Part shown: piece after piece, positions 1 to 8,586 of the stretch
Layout of the letters: each line of letters begins with the position of its first letter
How positions within the stretch are numbered: the first letter of the stretch is position 1
DNA from: Pseudomonas mangrovi
GTDB lineage: Bacteria > Pseudomonadota > Gammaproteobacteria > Pseudomonadales > Pseudomonadaceae
DNA: 64,000 nucleotides
Assembly: GCF_003052585.1 (NCBI RefSeq)
Contig: NZ_QASN01000007.1
Span: 1-64,000, forward strand
Direction: 5' to 3'
Notes under the pieces: model-generated
What the model was told of the DNA's origin: nothing
Databases searched by the model: none
The model's input: the letters and a program-made list of their open reading frames with translations, nothing else
Position numbers and translations under genes: made by a program

Positions 1-648
1 ACCTTCGCCAACGAGATCGGCAACATCGCCAAGGCCGCCGGCGTCGACGGCCGCGAGGTAATGGAAGTGGTGTGCATGGACAACAAGCTCAACCTGTCCA
101 AGTACTACATGCGCCCGGGCTTCGCCTTCGGCGGCTCCTGCCTGCCCAAGGACGTGCGCGCCCTCTCCTACCGCGCCAGCCAGTGGGACATCGAGTCGCC
201 GCTGATCAGCTCGCTGATGCGCTCCAACTCGGTCCAGGTGCAGAACGCCTTCGACCTGATCGCCCAGCACGGCAGCCGCAAGGTTGCCCTGCTCGGTCTG
301 GCGTTCAAGGCCGGCACCGACGATCTGCGTGAAAGCCCGCTGGTGGAGCTGGCCGAGATGCTGATCGGCAAGGGCTTCGAGCTGTCGATCTTCGACAGCA
401 ACGTCGAGTACGCCCGCGTGCTGGGTGCCAACAAGGAATACATCGAGTCGAAGATCCCGCACGTGTCCTCGCTGCTCAAGTCCGATCTGGACGAGGTGGT
501 ACAGAGCGCCGACATCGTCGTTCTGGGCAATGGCGACTCGCGTTTCCGCGCCTACGCCGAGCAGGTTCCGGCCGGCAAGCAGGTGATCGATCTGGTCGGC
601 TTCATGACCGGCAAGACCGCCGCCGGCGCAGAAGGCATCTGCTGGTAA
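1..648 (+). CDS. algD: GDP-mannose 6-dehydrogenase AlgD, C-terminal part (5' end outside window)
   Basis: This is the last ~215 codons of a UDP/GDP-sugar dehydrogenase, open from base 1. AlgD oxidises GDP-mannose to GDP-mannuronate with two NAD+, the committed step of alginate synthesis in the cytoplasm. The catalytic-cysteine motif GGSCLPKD is present, with Cys encoded at 139-141. The downstream half carries the C-terminal sugar-nucleotide domain (GLAFKAGTDDLRESPLVELA) and ends in EGICW, as AlgD proteins do from memory. The similarity covers the whole visible part, so this is AlgD rather than a UDP-glucose dehydrogenase. In a standard alginate operon the next gene is alg8; here it is algI, 337 bp away. 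The N-terminal Rossmann domain cannot be seen. Confidence 0.93.
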   Translation, partial: TFANEIGNIAKAAGVDGREVMEVVCMDNKLNLSKYYMRPGFAFGGSCLPKDVRALSYRASQWDIESPLISSLMRSNSVQVQNAFDLIAQHGSRKVALLGLAFKAGTDDLRESPLVELAEMLIGKGFELSIFDSNVEYARVLGANKEYIESKIPHVSSLLKSDLDEVVQSADIVVLGNGDSRFRAYAEQVPAGKQVIDLVGFMTGKTAAGAEGICW

Positions 649-985
649 CGACGGGCTGACTGTTGCCCTTGGCAAGACCCGCTCCGCCTCGGCGCAGCGG
701 GTCAACGAGCAGGATGAGGACGCAGCCATGCGGACCAACCCAGGCAGAACGCAGATCACCAGCCACTCCCCGGCCTTTTGGCCAGGAGCCGCCGCGACCT
801 GCAAGCGCTCGCTGTCCAGGACTGCAACCGAAACCCCGGCGCCGGCAGGCGGTCATCGCTGCCCCGGCAACCCAGCAGGCGAGTGTCCGATGTGCGCGGC
901 ACGTCGGACACTCGCTACCTGGGGGGATATCTGGCGGGTTCCCCTGGAACCTTCCCTCTGGCGTGCATGCGCGAGTTACTGATCC
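649..985. other. Intergenic region between algD and algI with two inverted repeats
   Basis: No convincing gene is seen. There are two perfect inverted repeats. One has 8-bp arms at 676-683 and 696-703. The other has 12-bp arms at 879-890 and 904-915 around a 13-base loop. Neither is followed by a T-run, so they are not classic terminators. This gap sits where alg8, alg44, algK, algE, algG, algX and algL would lie in a canonical operon, but I recognise no remnants of those genes in any frame. A short open frame (728-982) has a GAGG-like site and stops 3 bases before algI, but its composition does not look like a protein. Confidence 0.6.
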
Positions 986-2527
986 ATGGTCTTCTCATCC
1001 AACGTATTCCTGTTCCTCTTCCTGCCGGTGTTCCTCAGCCTTTATTACCTGAGCCCGGCCCGCTACCGAAACCTGCTGATCCTGATCGGCAGCTACCTGT
1101 TCTACGCCTGGTGGCGAGTGGACTTCCTGCTGCTGTTCGTCGCAGTGACGATGTGGAACTACATCTTCGGCCTGCGCATCCATCGCGCCGGTATACGCAG
1201 CCGTGAGTCCCAGCGCTGGGTGCTCTGGGGCGTGGTTGGCAACCTGGCAACGCTGGGTTACTTCAAGTACGCCAACTTCGGCATGGAGAACGTCAATGCG
1301 GCAATGGAAGCCATGGGGCTGGAGCCTTTTCTGCTCACCCAGGTGATCCTGCCGATCGGCATCTCCTTCTACATATTCCAGTCGATCAGCTACCTGATCG
1401 ATGTCTACCGCGGCGACACCAAACCGACGGAAAACCTGATCAACTTCGCAGCCTTCATCGCGCTTTTCCCGCAGCTGATCGCGGGGCCGGTACTGCGCTA
1501 CAAGGATCTCGCGGACCAGTTCACCGGGCGTACCCACAGCCTGGACAAGTTTTCCGAAGGCGCAACCCGCTTCATGCAGGGCTTCGTCAAGAAGGTCTTC
1601 ATCGCCGACTCCCTGGCGCCGCTGGTGGACCACTGCTTCGCCTTGCAGGACCCCAGCACCGGCGATGCCTGGCTCGGCATGCTGGCCTACACCGCACAGT
1701 TGTACTTCGACTTCTCCGGCTACAGCGACATGGCCATCGGCCTGGGCCTGATGATGGGGTTCCGCTTCATGGAGAACTTCAACCAGCCCTACATCAGCCA
1801 ATCGATCACCGAGTTCTGGCGGCGCTGGCACATCAGCCTGTCGACCTGGCTGCGCGACTACCTCTACGTCCCGCTGGGCGGCAACCGCAACGGCACCTTC
1901 AACACCTACCGCAACCTGTTCCTGACGATGCTGCTCGGCGGCTTCTGGCATGGCGCCAACTGGACCTTCCTGATCTGGGGTGCCTGGCACGGCACCTGGC
2001 TGGCCATCGAACGTGCGCTGGGCGTGAACGCCGCCCCGCATCGGATCAATCCGCTGAAGTGGGCGCTGACCTTCTTCCTGGTGATGCTCGGCTGGGTGAT
2101 CTTCCGTGCCGAAAACGTCGGCGTCGCCTGGCGCATGTACGAGGCGATGTTCAGCTTCAACGGCTGGGGCCTTTCGGAGCTGAACAAGGCGGCGATCACC
2201 GAACTGCAGATCGTCACCCTGGTCATCGCCTACATCACCCTGGCCATCTGCGGCCTGCGCCAGTTCTACCGTAACCCGCTGTCGCCCAAGTCGCCGCAGA
2301 CCGACGCCGACGGCCCGGCGACCGATCAGCCGCGGATGATCCGTGCCGTGCCGGGCGATTCGCCACAAGTAGTGATGACCAGCTCCGGCATGCTGGTGCA
2401 GCGCGCTTCCTGGAGCAGCGCCCTGCCGCGCTATTTCGTCCGCGCAGCGATCCTTGTGCTGTTCGCGGTGTCGATTCTCAAGCTCTCCGCGCAGAGCTAC
2501 TCCCCATTCCTCTATTTCCAGTTCTGA
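986..2527 (+). CDS. algI: Alginate O-acetyltransferase AlgI (MBOAT family)
   Basis: A 513-residue polytopic inner-membrane protein. AlgI passes acetyl groups across the membrane for O-acetylation of mannuronate residues, working with AlgJ, AlgF and AlgX. The N-terminus (MVFSSNVFLFLFLP) and C-terminus (LSAQSYSPFLYFQF) are alginate-type AlgI signatures. The MBOAT catalytic histidine is His322 in GGFWHGANW. The other conserved stretch, FWRRWHISLSTWLRDY, precedes it. Compared with my memory of P. aeruginosa AlgI, the loop at about residues 430-480 is longer and Pro/Ser-rich. No clear Shine-Dalgarno site precedes the ATG. It is followed 10 bases later by algJ, so the two are almost certainly co-transcribed. 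Confidence 0.93.
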   Translation: MVFSSNVFLFLFLPVFLSLYYLSPARYRNLLILIGSYLFYAWWRVDFLLLFVAVTMWNYIFGLRIHRAGIRSRESQRWVLWGVVGNLATLGYFKYANFGMENVNAAMEAMGLEPFLLTQVILPIGISFYIFQSISYLIDVYRGDTKPTENLINFAAFIALFPQLIAGPVLRYKDLADQFTGRTHSLDKFSEGATRFMQGFVKKVFIADSLAPLVDHCFALQDPSTGDAWLGMLAYTAQLYFDFSGYSDMAIGLGLMMGFRFMENFNQPYISQSITEFWRRWHISLSTWLRDYLYVPLGGNRNGTFNTYRNLFLTMLLGGFWHGANWTFLIWGAWHGTWLAIERALGVNAAPHRINPLKWALTFFLVMLGWVIFRAENVGVAWRMYEAMFSFNGWGLSELNKAAITELQIVTLVIAYITLAICGLRQFYRNPLSPKSPQTDADGPATDQPRMIRAVPGDSPQVVMTSSGMLVQRASWSSALPRYFVRAAILVLFAVSILKLSAQSYSPFLYFQF

Positions 2528-2537
2528 GAAGGCACCT

Positions 2538-3683
2538 ATGACGCGTCAGCTTAGAAAAGTCTACGTCGCCCTGTTCCTGGCCCTGCTGCTGCTGCTCGGC
2601 GCGCTGTCGGTCAAGGGACTGGGCAGCTTTGACGCTCCGCCGGACAGCTCGGTGGTCGATGGCAAACTGACCCGCGCGCTGGAGAGCCACTATGACCAGC
2701 AGTTCCCGGTCAAGCGCCTGGGCACCAACGTCTGGGCAGCACTTGAGTACATGCTCTTCGGCACCGGCCGCCCGGGGGTGGTGGTCGGCCTCGAGCAATG
2801 GCTGTTCAGCGACGAGGAGTTCAAGCCGGTCGTCAACGCCGAACGCAACATCGACGACAACTGGGCCCTGATCCGCGGTGTTCGCGACGAGTTGGCCAAG
2901 CGCGACATTCGCCTGGTCCTGGCCATCGTGCCGGCGAAGAATCGTCTGTATCCGGAGTACATGGGCGACAACCGCCCCACTGCACTGCGCGACGAGCTGT
3001 TCCAACAGTTCCATAACCAGGCCAGTGAGGCTGCAATCGTTGCACCCGACCTGCTGACTCCGCTGCGCCGGACCAAACAGCAGGGCCCGGTGTTCCTGCG
3101 TACCGACACCCACTGGACGCCGCTAGGTGCCGAAGTGGTGGCCCAGCAGCTGGGCAAGGCGATTCGTAGCCAGGCGCTGCTGAACGCCGAACCGACGCCG
3201 TTCGTCACAGAGGTCGGCGCAGAAAAGAAGCTCGAGGGTGACCTGATCACCTTCCTGCCCCTGGACCCGCTGTTCGCCGACCTGCTGCCTCCGCCGGATG
3301 TCCTGCAACAGCGCACCACTCACAAGGCGCAATCCGCCGCGGATGCGGACCTGTTCGGCGAGGAACAGATTCCGGTTGCCCTTGTCGGAACCAGTTACAG
3401 CGCCAACCCGGACTGGAATTTCGACGGTGCACTGCGCGAGGCGCTGATGAGCGATCTGACCAACCACGCCGAATCCGGCCGTGGGCCGATGCTGCCGATG
3501 CTCAAGTACCTGCAGTCCGATGACCTGCGTGACCACCCGCCGCAAGTGGTGATCTGGGAATACCCCGAGCGCTACCTGCCGATGACCAATGATCTGAGCG
3601 ACTTCGACCCAAGCTGGATCGCCCGTCTCAAAAACGGGCAAGCAGAAAGACAGCAACTGGCGAAGTACTTGCACGAACAATGA
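2538..3683 (+). CDS. algJ: Alginate O-acetyltransferase AlgJ (SGNH/DHHW fold)
   Basis: A 381-residue protein with an N-terminal membrane anchor or uncleaved signal (about residues 7-27) and a periplasmic acetyltransferase-like domain. AlgJ works with AlgI and AlgX in alginate O-acetylation. The catalytic motif TDTHW gives Asp190 and His192, and GTSYS gives the candidate serine at 286/288; these match the positions I know for the P. aeruginosa protein. The ATG at 2538 is chosen because an upstream in-frame start would run through the end of algI and lacks the signal-anchor layout; GAGAAGG lies just upstream. The gene lies between algI and algA. The algF gene that normally follows is absent: only 96 bases separate algJ from algA. 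Confidence 0.92.
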   Translation: MTRQLRKVYVALFLALLLLLGALSVKGLGSFDAPPDSSVVDGKLTRALESHYDQQFPVKRLGTNVWAALEYMLFGTGRPGVVVGLEQWLFSDEEFKPVVNAERNIDDNWALIRGVRDELAKRDIRLVLAIVPAKNRLYPEYMGDNRPTALRDELFQQFHNQASEAAIVAPDLLTPLRRTKQQGPVFLRTDTHWTPLGAEVVAQQLGKAIRSQALLNAEPTPFVTEVGAEKKLEGDLITFLPLDPLFADLLPPPDVLQQRTTHKAQSAADADLFGEEQIPVALVGTSYSANPDWNFDGALREALMSDLTNHAESGRGPMLPMLKYLQSDDLRDHPPQVVIWEYPERYLPMTNDLSDFDPSWIARLKNGQAERQQLAKYLHEQ

Positions 3684-3779
3684 AAGAGAAACGGCTTCCG
3701 GCGCTGCCCCAGTAATTGCCCGCCGATACGACACAACCACAAGAAACAACACCCTATTGAACGTTTCAGGAGAGACAGC

Positions 3780-5219
3780 ATGATCCCAGTAATCTTGTCC
3801 GGCGGCAGCGGTTCCCGGCTCTGGCCCCTATCGCGCAAGCAGTTTCCCAAACAGTTCCTGGCCCTCACCGGTGAGCACACGCTGTTTCAGCAGACACTCC
3901 AGCGCCTGGCGTTCGATGGCATGCAGAAACCGCTGCTGGTGTGCAACAAGGACCACCGTTTCATCGTCCGTGAACAGCTCGACTCGCTCGCCCTGCCGAT
4001 TCAGGGCCTGCTGCTCGAGCCGTTCGGCCGCAATACTGCGCCGGCCGTTGCCCTGGCGGCGATGAAGCTGGTTGCCGAAGGCCGTGACGAGCTGATGCTG
4101 GTACTGCCGGCCGACCACGTGATCGACGATCAGAAGTCCTTCCAGCGTGCCCTGGCCCTTGCCACCACCGCCGCAGAGCAGGGCGAGATGGTGCTGTTCG
4201 GGGTACCGGCCACCAGCCCGGAAACCGGCTATGGCTACATCAAGTGCGACATGGCGGCGCGCGACGACCTGAATGAGGGCGTCAAGCGCGTCATGCAGTT
4301 CGTCGAGAAGCCGGACGCCGAGCGCGCGGTGAGTTTCGTCGAGTCCGGCGACTACTTCTGGAACAGCGGCATGTTCCTGTTCCGCGCCAGCCGCTTCCTC
4401 GAAGAGCTGAAGAAGCATGACGCCGACATCTACGACACCTGCCTGCTGACTCTGGAGCGCAGCAACGTGGAAGGCGACGAAATCAGCATCGACGCCGCGA
4501 CCTTCGCCTGCTGCCCGGAGAACTCCATCGACTACGCGGTGATGGAAAAGACCGAGCACGCCTGCGTGGTACCGATGAGCGCCGGCTGGAGCGACGTCGG
4601 CTGCTGGTCCTCGATCTGGGACGTGCATGACAAGGACGAGAACGGCAACGTCCTCAAGGGCGACGTGATGGTCGAAGACAGCCGCAACTGCCTGGTGCAC
4701 GGCAACGGCAAGCTGGTGACCATCCTTGGCCTGGACAACATCGTGGTGGTGGAAACCAAGGACGCGATCATGATCGCCCACAAGGACAAGGTGCAGAACG
4801 TCAAGAAGCTGGTTCAGCGTCTGGACGCCGACAGCCGTCCGGAAACCCAGAACCATTGCGCCGTGTATCGCCCCTGGGGCTGCTACGACTCGGTCGACAT
4901 GGGTGGCCGCTTCCAGGTCAAGCGCATTTCGGTCAAGCCGGGCGCGCAGCTCTCGCTGCAGATGCACCACCACCGCGCCGAGCACTGGATCGTCGTCTCC
5001 GGTACTGCACAGGTCACCTGCAACGAGAAGACCTTCCTGCTCACCGAGAACCAGTCGACCTACATCCCGATCACCGCGGTTCATCGCCTGGCCAACCCCG
5101 GCAAGATCCCGCTGGAAATCATCGAGGTGCAGTCCGGCAGCTATCTGGGCGAAGACGACATCGAGCGTCTCGAAGATGTCTACGGTCGTACCGCAGCAGG
5201 CCTGAAAACCACCGCTTGA
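3780..5219 (+). CDS. algA: Mannose-6-phosphate isomerase / mannose-1-phosphate guanylyltransferase AlgA
   Basis: A 479-residue bifunctional type II PMI/GMP enzyme of the cytoplasm. It converts fructose-6-P to mannose-6-P and later mannose-1-P plus GTP to GDP-mannose, the substrate of AlgD. The N-terminal nucleotidyltransferase signature is LSGGSGSRLWPLSRKQFPK (residues 6-24). FVEKP lies near residue 175. The C-terminal cupin carries the isomerase motif QMHHHRAEHW near residue 394. Length equals the family norm. A purine-rich AGGAGAGACAGC ribosome site precedes the ATG. GDP-mannose also feeds lipopolysaccharide and Psl-type polymers, so this gene does not by itself prove alginate production. 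Confidence 0.95.
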   Translation: MIPVILSGGSGSRLWPLSRKQFPKQFLALTGEHTLFQQTLQRLAFDGMQKPLLVCNKDHRFIVREQLDSLALPIQGLLLEPFGRNTAPAVALAAMKLVAEGRDELMLVLPADHVIDDQKSFQRALALATTAAEQGEMVLFGVPATSPETGYGYIKCDMAARDDLNEGVKRVMQFVEKPDAERAVSFVESGDYFWNSGMFLFRASRFLEELKKHDADIYDTCLLTLERSNVEGDEISIDAATFACCPENSIDYAVMEKTEHACVVPMSAGWSDVGCWSSIWDVHDKDENGNVLKGDVMVEDSRNCLVHGNGKLVTILGLDNIVVVETKDAIMIAHKDKVQNVKKLVQRLDADSRPETQNHCAVYRPWGCYDSVDMGGRFQVKRISVKPGAQLSLQMHHHRAEHWIVVSGTAQVTCNEKTFLLTENQSTYIPITAVHRLANPGKIPLEIIEVQSGSYLGEDDIERLEDVYGRTAAGLKTTA

Positions 5220-5562
5220 CCCCGCTCCGGCCCTTCGGGGCCGGATTACCCCCGCAAACCAAAGCAGATGGGCGCTCCCGCGCCCCGTCGGCCTACTCGC
5301 CTCCTGCCAACCCTGTTCGCTCGTACCACGCCCCGCTTACGAACACGCGCCAGGCAGTAGCAGACGACAACAGCTGTGCTGACTGTCGCTGTCTACCCTC
5401 GGCGGCAGAATCGCGCGCCCCCCCAGCCAGCCTCCCCGGCATGCCTAGACAGCCACCTGGATTACGCAGCTGCGGCCTTCAGAACATCCGTCTGCAGCGG
5501 AATGTTTGCACCCCTGCGCCCGGCTTGCGAACATCCCCCCTCTATCACCTGCGGAGAGACTC
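5220..5562. other. Intergenic region after algA; no gene seen
   Basis: The first part holds the hairpin described at 5227-5244. The remainder is GC-rich and has no recognisable coding sequence. An imperfect palindrome (AACATCCG, a 7-base spacer, CGGAATGTT) lies near 5485-5510, just upstream of the next gene, and might be an operator. This is only a suggestion from symmetry. Confidence 0.5.
5227..5244 (+). terminator. Hairpin after algA, possible terminator
   Basis: A perfect 7-bp stem (CCGGCCC / GGGCCGG) closes a TTCG tetraloop 7 bases after the algA stop codon. There is no proper T-run after it (ATTACCCCC), so termination may be weak or Rho-assisted. The UUCG loop makes an unusually stable RNA hairpin that could also protect the algA mRNA 3' end. 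Confidence 0.5.
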
Positions 5563-6027
5563 ATGCTGATTGGCGTTCTGCTCGCGGTGACCTGGCTGAT
5601 CCTGGTCATCCGCTATCCGCACAAGGCCCTGCCGGTCTCCCTCGCCGCGCTTTGCGGGTTGCTGCTGCTCGCCGCCGTGGTGGTCTGGCAACAGGAACAG
5701 CAGAGCAGACGCCTGTCGCGTGTCGAGATCCGCCTGCAGCATGACCTGGTGCAGTGCCCCGGCGCCCGTCCGCTCAGGGTCGAGGTACACAACGGCAACA
5801 GCCGGGCGTTGCGTGAGCTGCGCTGGAAACTCTACGTCCACAGTCCGGGCCAAAGCGCCAATCTGATCCAGGGCCGCCCTGCGGAGCTGGACTACGACGG
5901 CCCCGGTAACCTGCTGGCCGACGCGCGCTGGCAGGAGTGCCTGCCTCTGCCAGCGCTTCGTCCCGGCTACCGACCGCAGAGCCTGGAGTACCGCGCGATC
6001 GACCTGCGTGGCCGCTTCACCCGATAA
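5563..6027 (+). CDS. Small inner-membrane protein of unknown function
   Basis: A 154-residue protein that I do not recognise by name. Two hydrophobic segments (about residues 2-17 and 23-42) form an N-terminal membrane hairpin, followed by a soluble domain of ~110 residues rich in Arg and Leu. That domain contains a beta-rich stretch (RPLRVEVHNGNSRALRELRWKLYVH) reminiscent of an Ig-like or DUF-type module. The ATG at 5563 is preceded by GGAGAG at good spacing; an upstream ATG lacks a site. It lies 32 bases before a short-chain dehydrogenase on the same strand and is likely co-transcribed. Confidence 0.75.
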   Translation: MLIGVLLAVTWLILVIRYPHKALPVSLAALCGLLLLAAVVVWQQEQQSRRLSRVEIRLQHDLVQCPGARPLRVEVHNGNSRALRELRWKLYVHSPGQSANLIQGRPAELDYDGPGNLLADARWQECLPLPALRPGYRPQSLEYRAIDLRGRFTR

Positions 6028-6059
6028 GCCCTGAACAAAACAACAACAGGAAAGCCACC

Positions 6060-6890
6060 ATGAACGCTCCCGTCACGCTCATCACCGGTTGCTCCAGCGG
6101 CATAGGCCGCGCGCTGGCCGATGCCTTCAAAGCCGCCGGACACCAGGTCTGGGCCAGCGCACGCAAGGATGAAGATGTCCGCCGACTGAGCGATGCGGGC
6201 TTCGTGGCGGTGCAACTGGACGTCAACGACGCCGCTGCGGTCGGGCAGTTGGCCGAGCGCCTGCAGGGCGAAGCAGGCCGCCTGGATATCCTGATAAACA
6301 ACGCCGGCTACGGCGCCATGGGCCCTCTGCTGGACGGTGGCGCCGAAGCGATGCGCCGGCAGTTCGAGACCAACGTGTTCGCCCTGGTGAGCCTGACCCA
6401 GGCGTGCTTTCCCCTACTGCGTGCGAGTCGTGGGCTGGTGGTCAATATCGGCAGCGTCTCCGGGGTTCTGGTGACGCCCTTCGCCGGCACCTACTGCGCA
6501 TCCAAGGCCGCCGTACATGCGCTCAGCGACGCCCTGCGCATGGAGCTCAACCCGTTCGGCATTCGCGTCATGGAAGTGCAGCCAGGCGCCATCGCCTCGA
6601 GCTTTGGTGCCAATGCCAGCCACGAGGCCGAACAGCTGATCAGCGAACGTTCGCCCTGGTGGCCGCTACGCAAGGCGATCATGGCACGCGCCAATGCCTC
6701 ACAGGGCAACCCGACCCCGGCGGAAGAGTTCGCTCGTGATCTGCTTGCCGCCGCGAGCAGCAGCAAGCCACCGCGCCTGCTGCGCCTGGGCAATGGCAGC
6801 CGCAGCATGCCGCTGATGGAGCGCCTGCTGCCCAAGGCCCTGGTCGAAGGCCGCATCATCAAGCGTTTCGGTCTCGACCGGCAGCTCTGA
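6060..6890 (+). CDS. Short-chain dehydrogenase/reductase
   Basis: A 276-residue classical SDR with an NAD(P)-binding Rossmann fold. The glycine motif TGCSSGIG is at residues 9-16, NNAG follows near residue 81, and the catalytic Ser and YxxxK (YCASK) lie near residues 132-150. The cofactor-specificity region ASARK after the second strand suggests NADP(H). The C-terminal ~80 residues are longer than minimal SDRs and end in a basic stretch, as in retinol-dehydrogenase-like SDRs. The substrate cannot be assigned. The ATG at 6060 is chosen for the AACAGGAAAGCC site; a longer frame upstream overlaps the previous gene. It is probably in one transcript with 5563-6027. Confidence 0.85.
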   Translation: MNAPVTLITGCSSGIGRALADAFKAAGHQVWASARKDEDVRRLSDAGFVAVQLDVNDAAAVGQLAERLQGEAGRLDILINNAGYGAMGPLLDGGAEAMRRQFETNVFALVSLTQACFPLLRASRGLVVNIGSVSGVLVTPFAGTYCASKAAVHALSDALRMELNPFGIRVMEVQPGAIASSFGANASHEAEQLISERSPWWPLRKAIMARANASQGNPTPAEEFARDLLAAASSSKPPRLLRLGNGSRSMPLMERLLPKALVEGRIIKRFGLDRQL

Positions 6891-6915
6891 GCGCACCGCG
6901 CGCAGGAGGATTTGC

Positions 6916-7569
6916 ATGCACGCATCAGCCCTGGTTCTCGGCGCCCTGCTCGCCCTTGCCGGCAGTACTGTTCTGGCCGATCCGGCCAGTTGTCGCAACG
7001 GCCATTTCCCGGCCAGTGCGGGCGGCTTCTCCCTGGCCGAGGTAAGCAGCGAGCGCAGCCATTTCTTCGATGACGCCGAGGGCTGCCCGCAGGGGGCCGA
7101 GTGCCGGCGCAAGAGCTACCTGGTCAAGGGCGACCAGGTCCTGGTCGCGCAGCAGAATGACGGCTGGAGCTGCGTCTGGTATCAGGGCGCCCGACGCGAG
7201 TTCGTCGGCTGGATGGCCAGTGCCGACCTGCGCCCGCTGCCGCCGGAGCTGCCGCAGCAGTGGCTGGGCGATTGGCAGTTCTACGACAACCGTCTGCAGA
7301 TCAGCGAGGGCAGCGACGGCGCCCTGGAAGTCAGCGGCGACGCCGTCTGGTATGGCGGTATCAACAGCTTCGGTGATCGCGTGGTACACGTCGGCAGCCT
7401 CGGCGGCACCGGCATGGTCGAGGACGGCCACCTCCTGCATATTCGCGAAGGCGAGGACGAGTACAGCTGCCATGCCCGCCTGCGTCTGCTCGGCCAGTTC
7501 CTGATAGTCGACGACAACGGCAACTGCGGCGGCATGAACGTTCGCTTCGATGGCGTCTACCAGCGCTGA
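6916..7569 (+). CDS. Secreted hypothetical protein with SH3-like N-terminal region
   Basis: A 217-residue protein with a clear signal peptide (residues 1-21, cleavage likely after VLA-DP), so it is exported to the periplasm. Residues ~60-100 (KGDQVLVAQQNDGWSCVWYQ, then FVGWM) look like a bacterial SH3 fold. The C-terminal half (WLGDWQFYDNRLQIS onward) is a small beta-rich domain. Six or more cysteines in the mature part suggest disulfides. A strong AGGAGGA site precedes the ATG. Its function is unknown; SH3-like domains of this kind often bind cell-wall peptides. Confidence 0.8.
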   Translation: MHASALVLGALLALAGSTVLADPASCRNGHFPASAGGFSLAEVSSERSHFFDDAEGCPQGAECRRKSYLVKGDQVLVAQQNDGWSCVWYQGARREFVGWMASADLRPLPPELPQQWLGDWQFYDNRLQISEGSDGALEVSGDAVWYGGINSFGDRVVHVGSLGGTGMVEDGHLLHIREGEDEYSCHARLRLLGQFLIVDDNGNCGGMNVRFDGVYQR

Positions 7570-7622
7570 ACTGCCAGGCGCTGGCGACCTCTATGCAGTA
7601 ACACTCCCCGTCGAGCCCTGCC

Positions 7623-8495
7623 ATGACCCCGCGTTCCTCTGACCTTGTCCGCGCCCTGCTGCTGGGCCTGGCCGCCAGCCTGCTGCTGACGCTTGTCGCC
7701 TGTTCACGTGTGGGTCTGGCCTATCGCAACCTGGACATGATCATTCCCTGGTCGCTGGATGACTACTTGCAGATGTCCGATGAGCAGCGCGCGTTCTTCG
7801 ATGAGCGACTCGACGAACATCTGCTCTGGCACTGCAGCCAGGAGTTGCCGCGTTATCGCGACTGGCTCGCCTCGCTGCAGCAGATGAGCCGCAGCGAGGA
7901 ACTCGATCCGCAGCAGATGCAGGCGCGCTTCGACGAGGCCCGCGAGGCGATCGATGCCATCGCCCGGCAGATCACCCCGACCACCATCGAGCTGCTGCGG
8001 GATCTCGACGATGCGCAGGTGCGCCAGCTCGAGGAGGCGCTGCGCAAGGACATCGACGAGCGCCGCAAGGAACATCTGCAACCGCCCGTGAGCGAGCAGA
8101 TCGCCGACCGTGCCGAACGCATGGAGAAGCGCCTGGCGACCTGGTATGGGCGCCTGACGCAGGCGCAGAAGGCCCGCGTGCGCCAGTGGTCCGAGGCGCT
8201 GGGTAACCAGAACCAGCAGTGGATAGACAACCGTGCGCAATGGCACGCGCGGCTGCTGCAGACGCTGCAGACCCGCGACCAGGCCGACTTCCCCGAGCGC
8301 ATCAGCGCCCTGATGCAGCAGCGCCAGCAGTACTGGACGCCCGAATACCGGCGCATCTTTGCTGCGGCCGAGGTGCAGGCACGCGAACTGTTGCGCGACG
8401 TGCACCTGATGGCAGAACCGCGCCAGCGCGCACATCTGCACAAGCGCCTGGACGACCTGCAGCGCGAACTGGCCGAGATTCCCTGCCAGGCCTGA
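7623..8495 (+). CDS. DUF6279 family lipoprotein
   Basis: A 290-residue lipoprotein with an N-terminal signal and lipobox LVAC (Cys at residue 27). The mature part is almost entirely helical and very rich in Glu, Arg and Gln, with long amphipathic stretches (residues ~60-290) that may form coiled coil. The start region after the lipobox (SRVGLAYRNLDMIIPWSLDDYL) is the hallmark of the DUF6279 family as I know it in Pseudomonas. Function is unknown. It stands between a secreted protein and a PNPOx-like protein on the same strand, without overlap. Confidence 0.82.
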   Translation: MTPRSSDLVRALLLGLAASLLLTLVACSRVGLAYRNLDMIIPWSLDDYLQMSDEQRAFFDERLDEHLLWHCSQELPRYRDWLASLQQMSRSEELDPQQMQARFDEAREAIDAIARQITPTTIELLRDLDDAQVRQLEEALRKDIDERRKEHLQPPVSEQIADRAERMEKRLATWYGRLTQAQKARVRQWSEALGNQNQQWIDNRAQWHARLLQTLQTRDQADFPERISALMQQRQQYWTPEYRRIFAAAEVQARELLRDVHLMAEPRQRAHLHKRLDDLQRELAEIPCQA

Positions 8496-8586
8496 GCGGC
8501 GCTTGCAATTGCCGGCGTAAAGCCAGCAAGATCCTCGGTTCCTCGCAGGGTGCCGAAGCCCCTGCCCAGCCGCGGGGGGTTCAGCC

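Noticed and set aside
728..982. Small 84-codon frame directly before algI
   Set aside because: It has a GAGG-like site and ends at the algI start, but composition (Pro/Arg/Thr/Ala) and lack of any pattern make it too weak to call. It is kept only as part of a finding.
995..2368. A 457-codon frame antisense to algI
   Set aside because: It is an antisense artefact of high GC; it has His/Gln/Ala-rich composition and no recognisable family.
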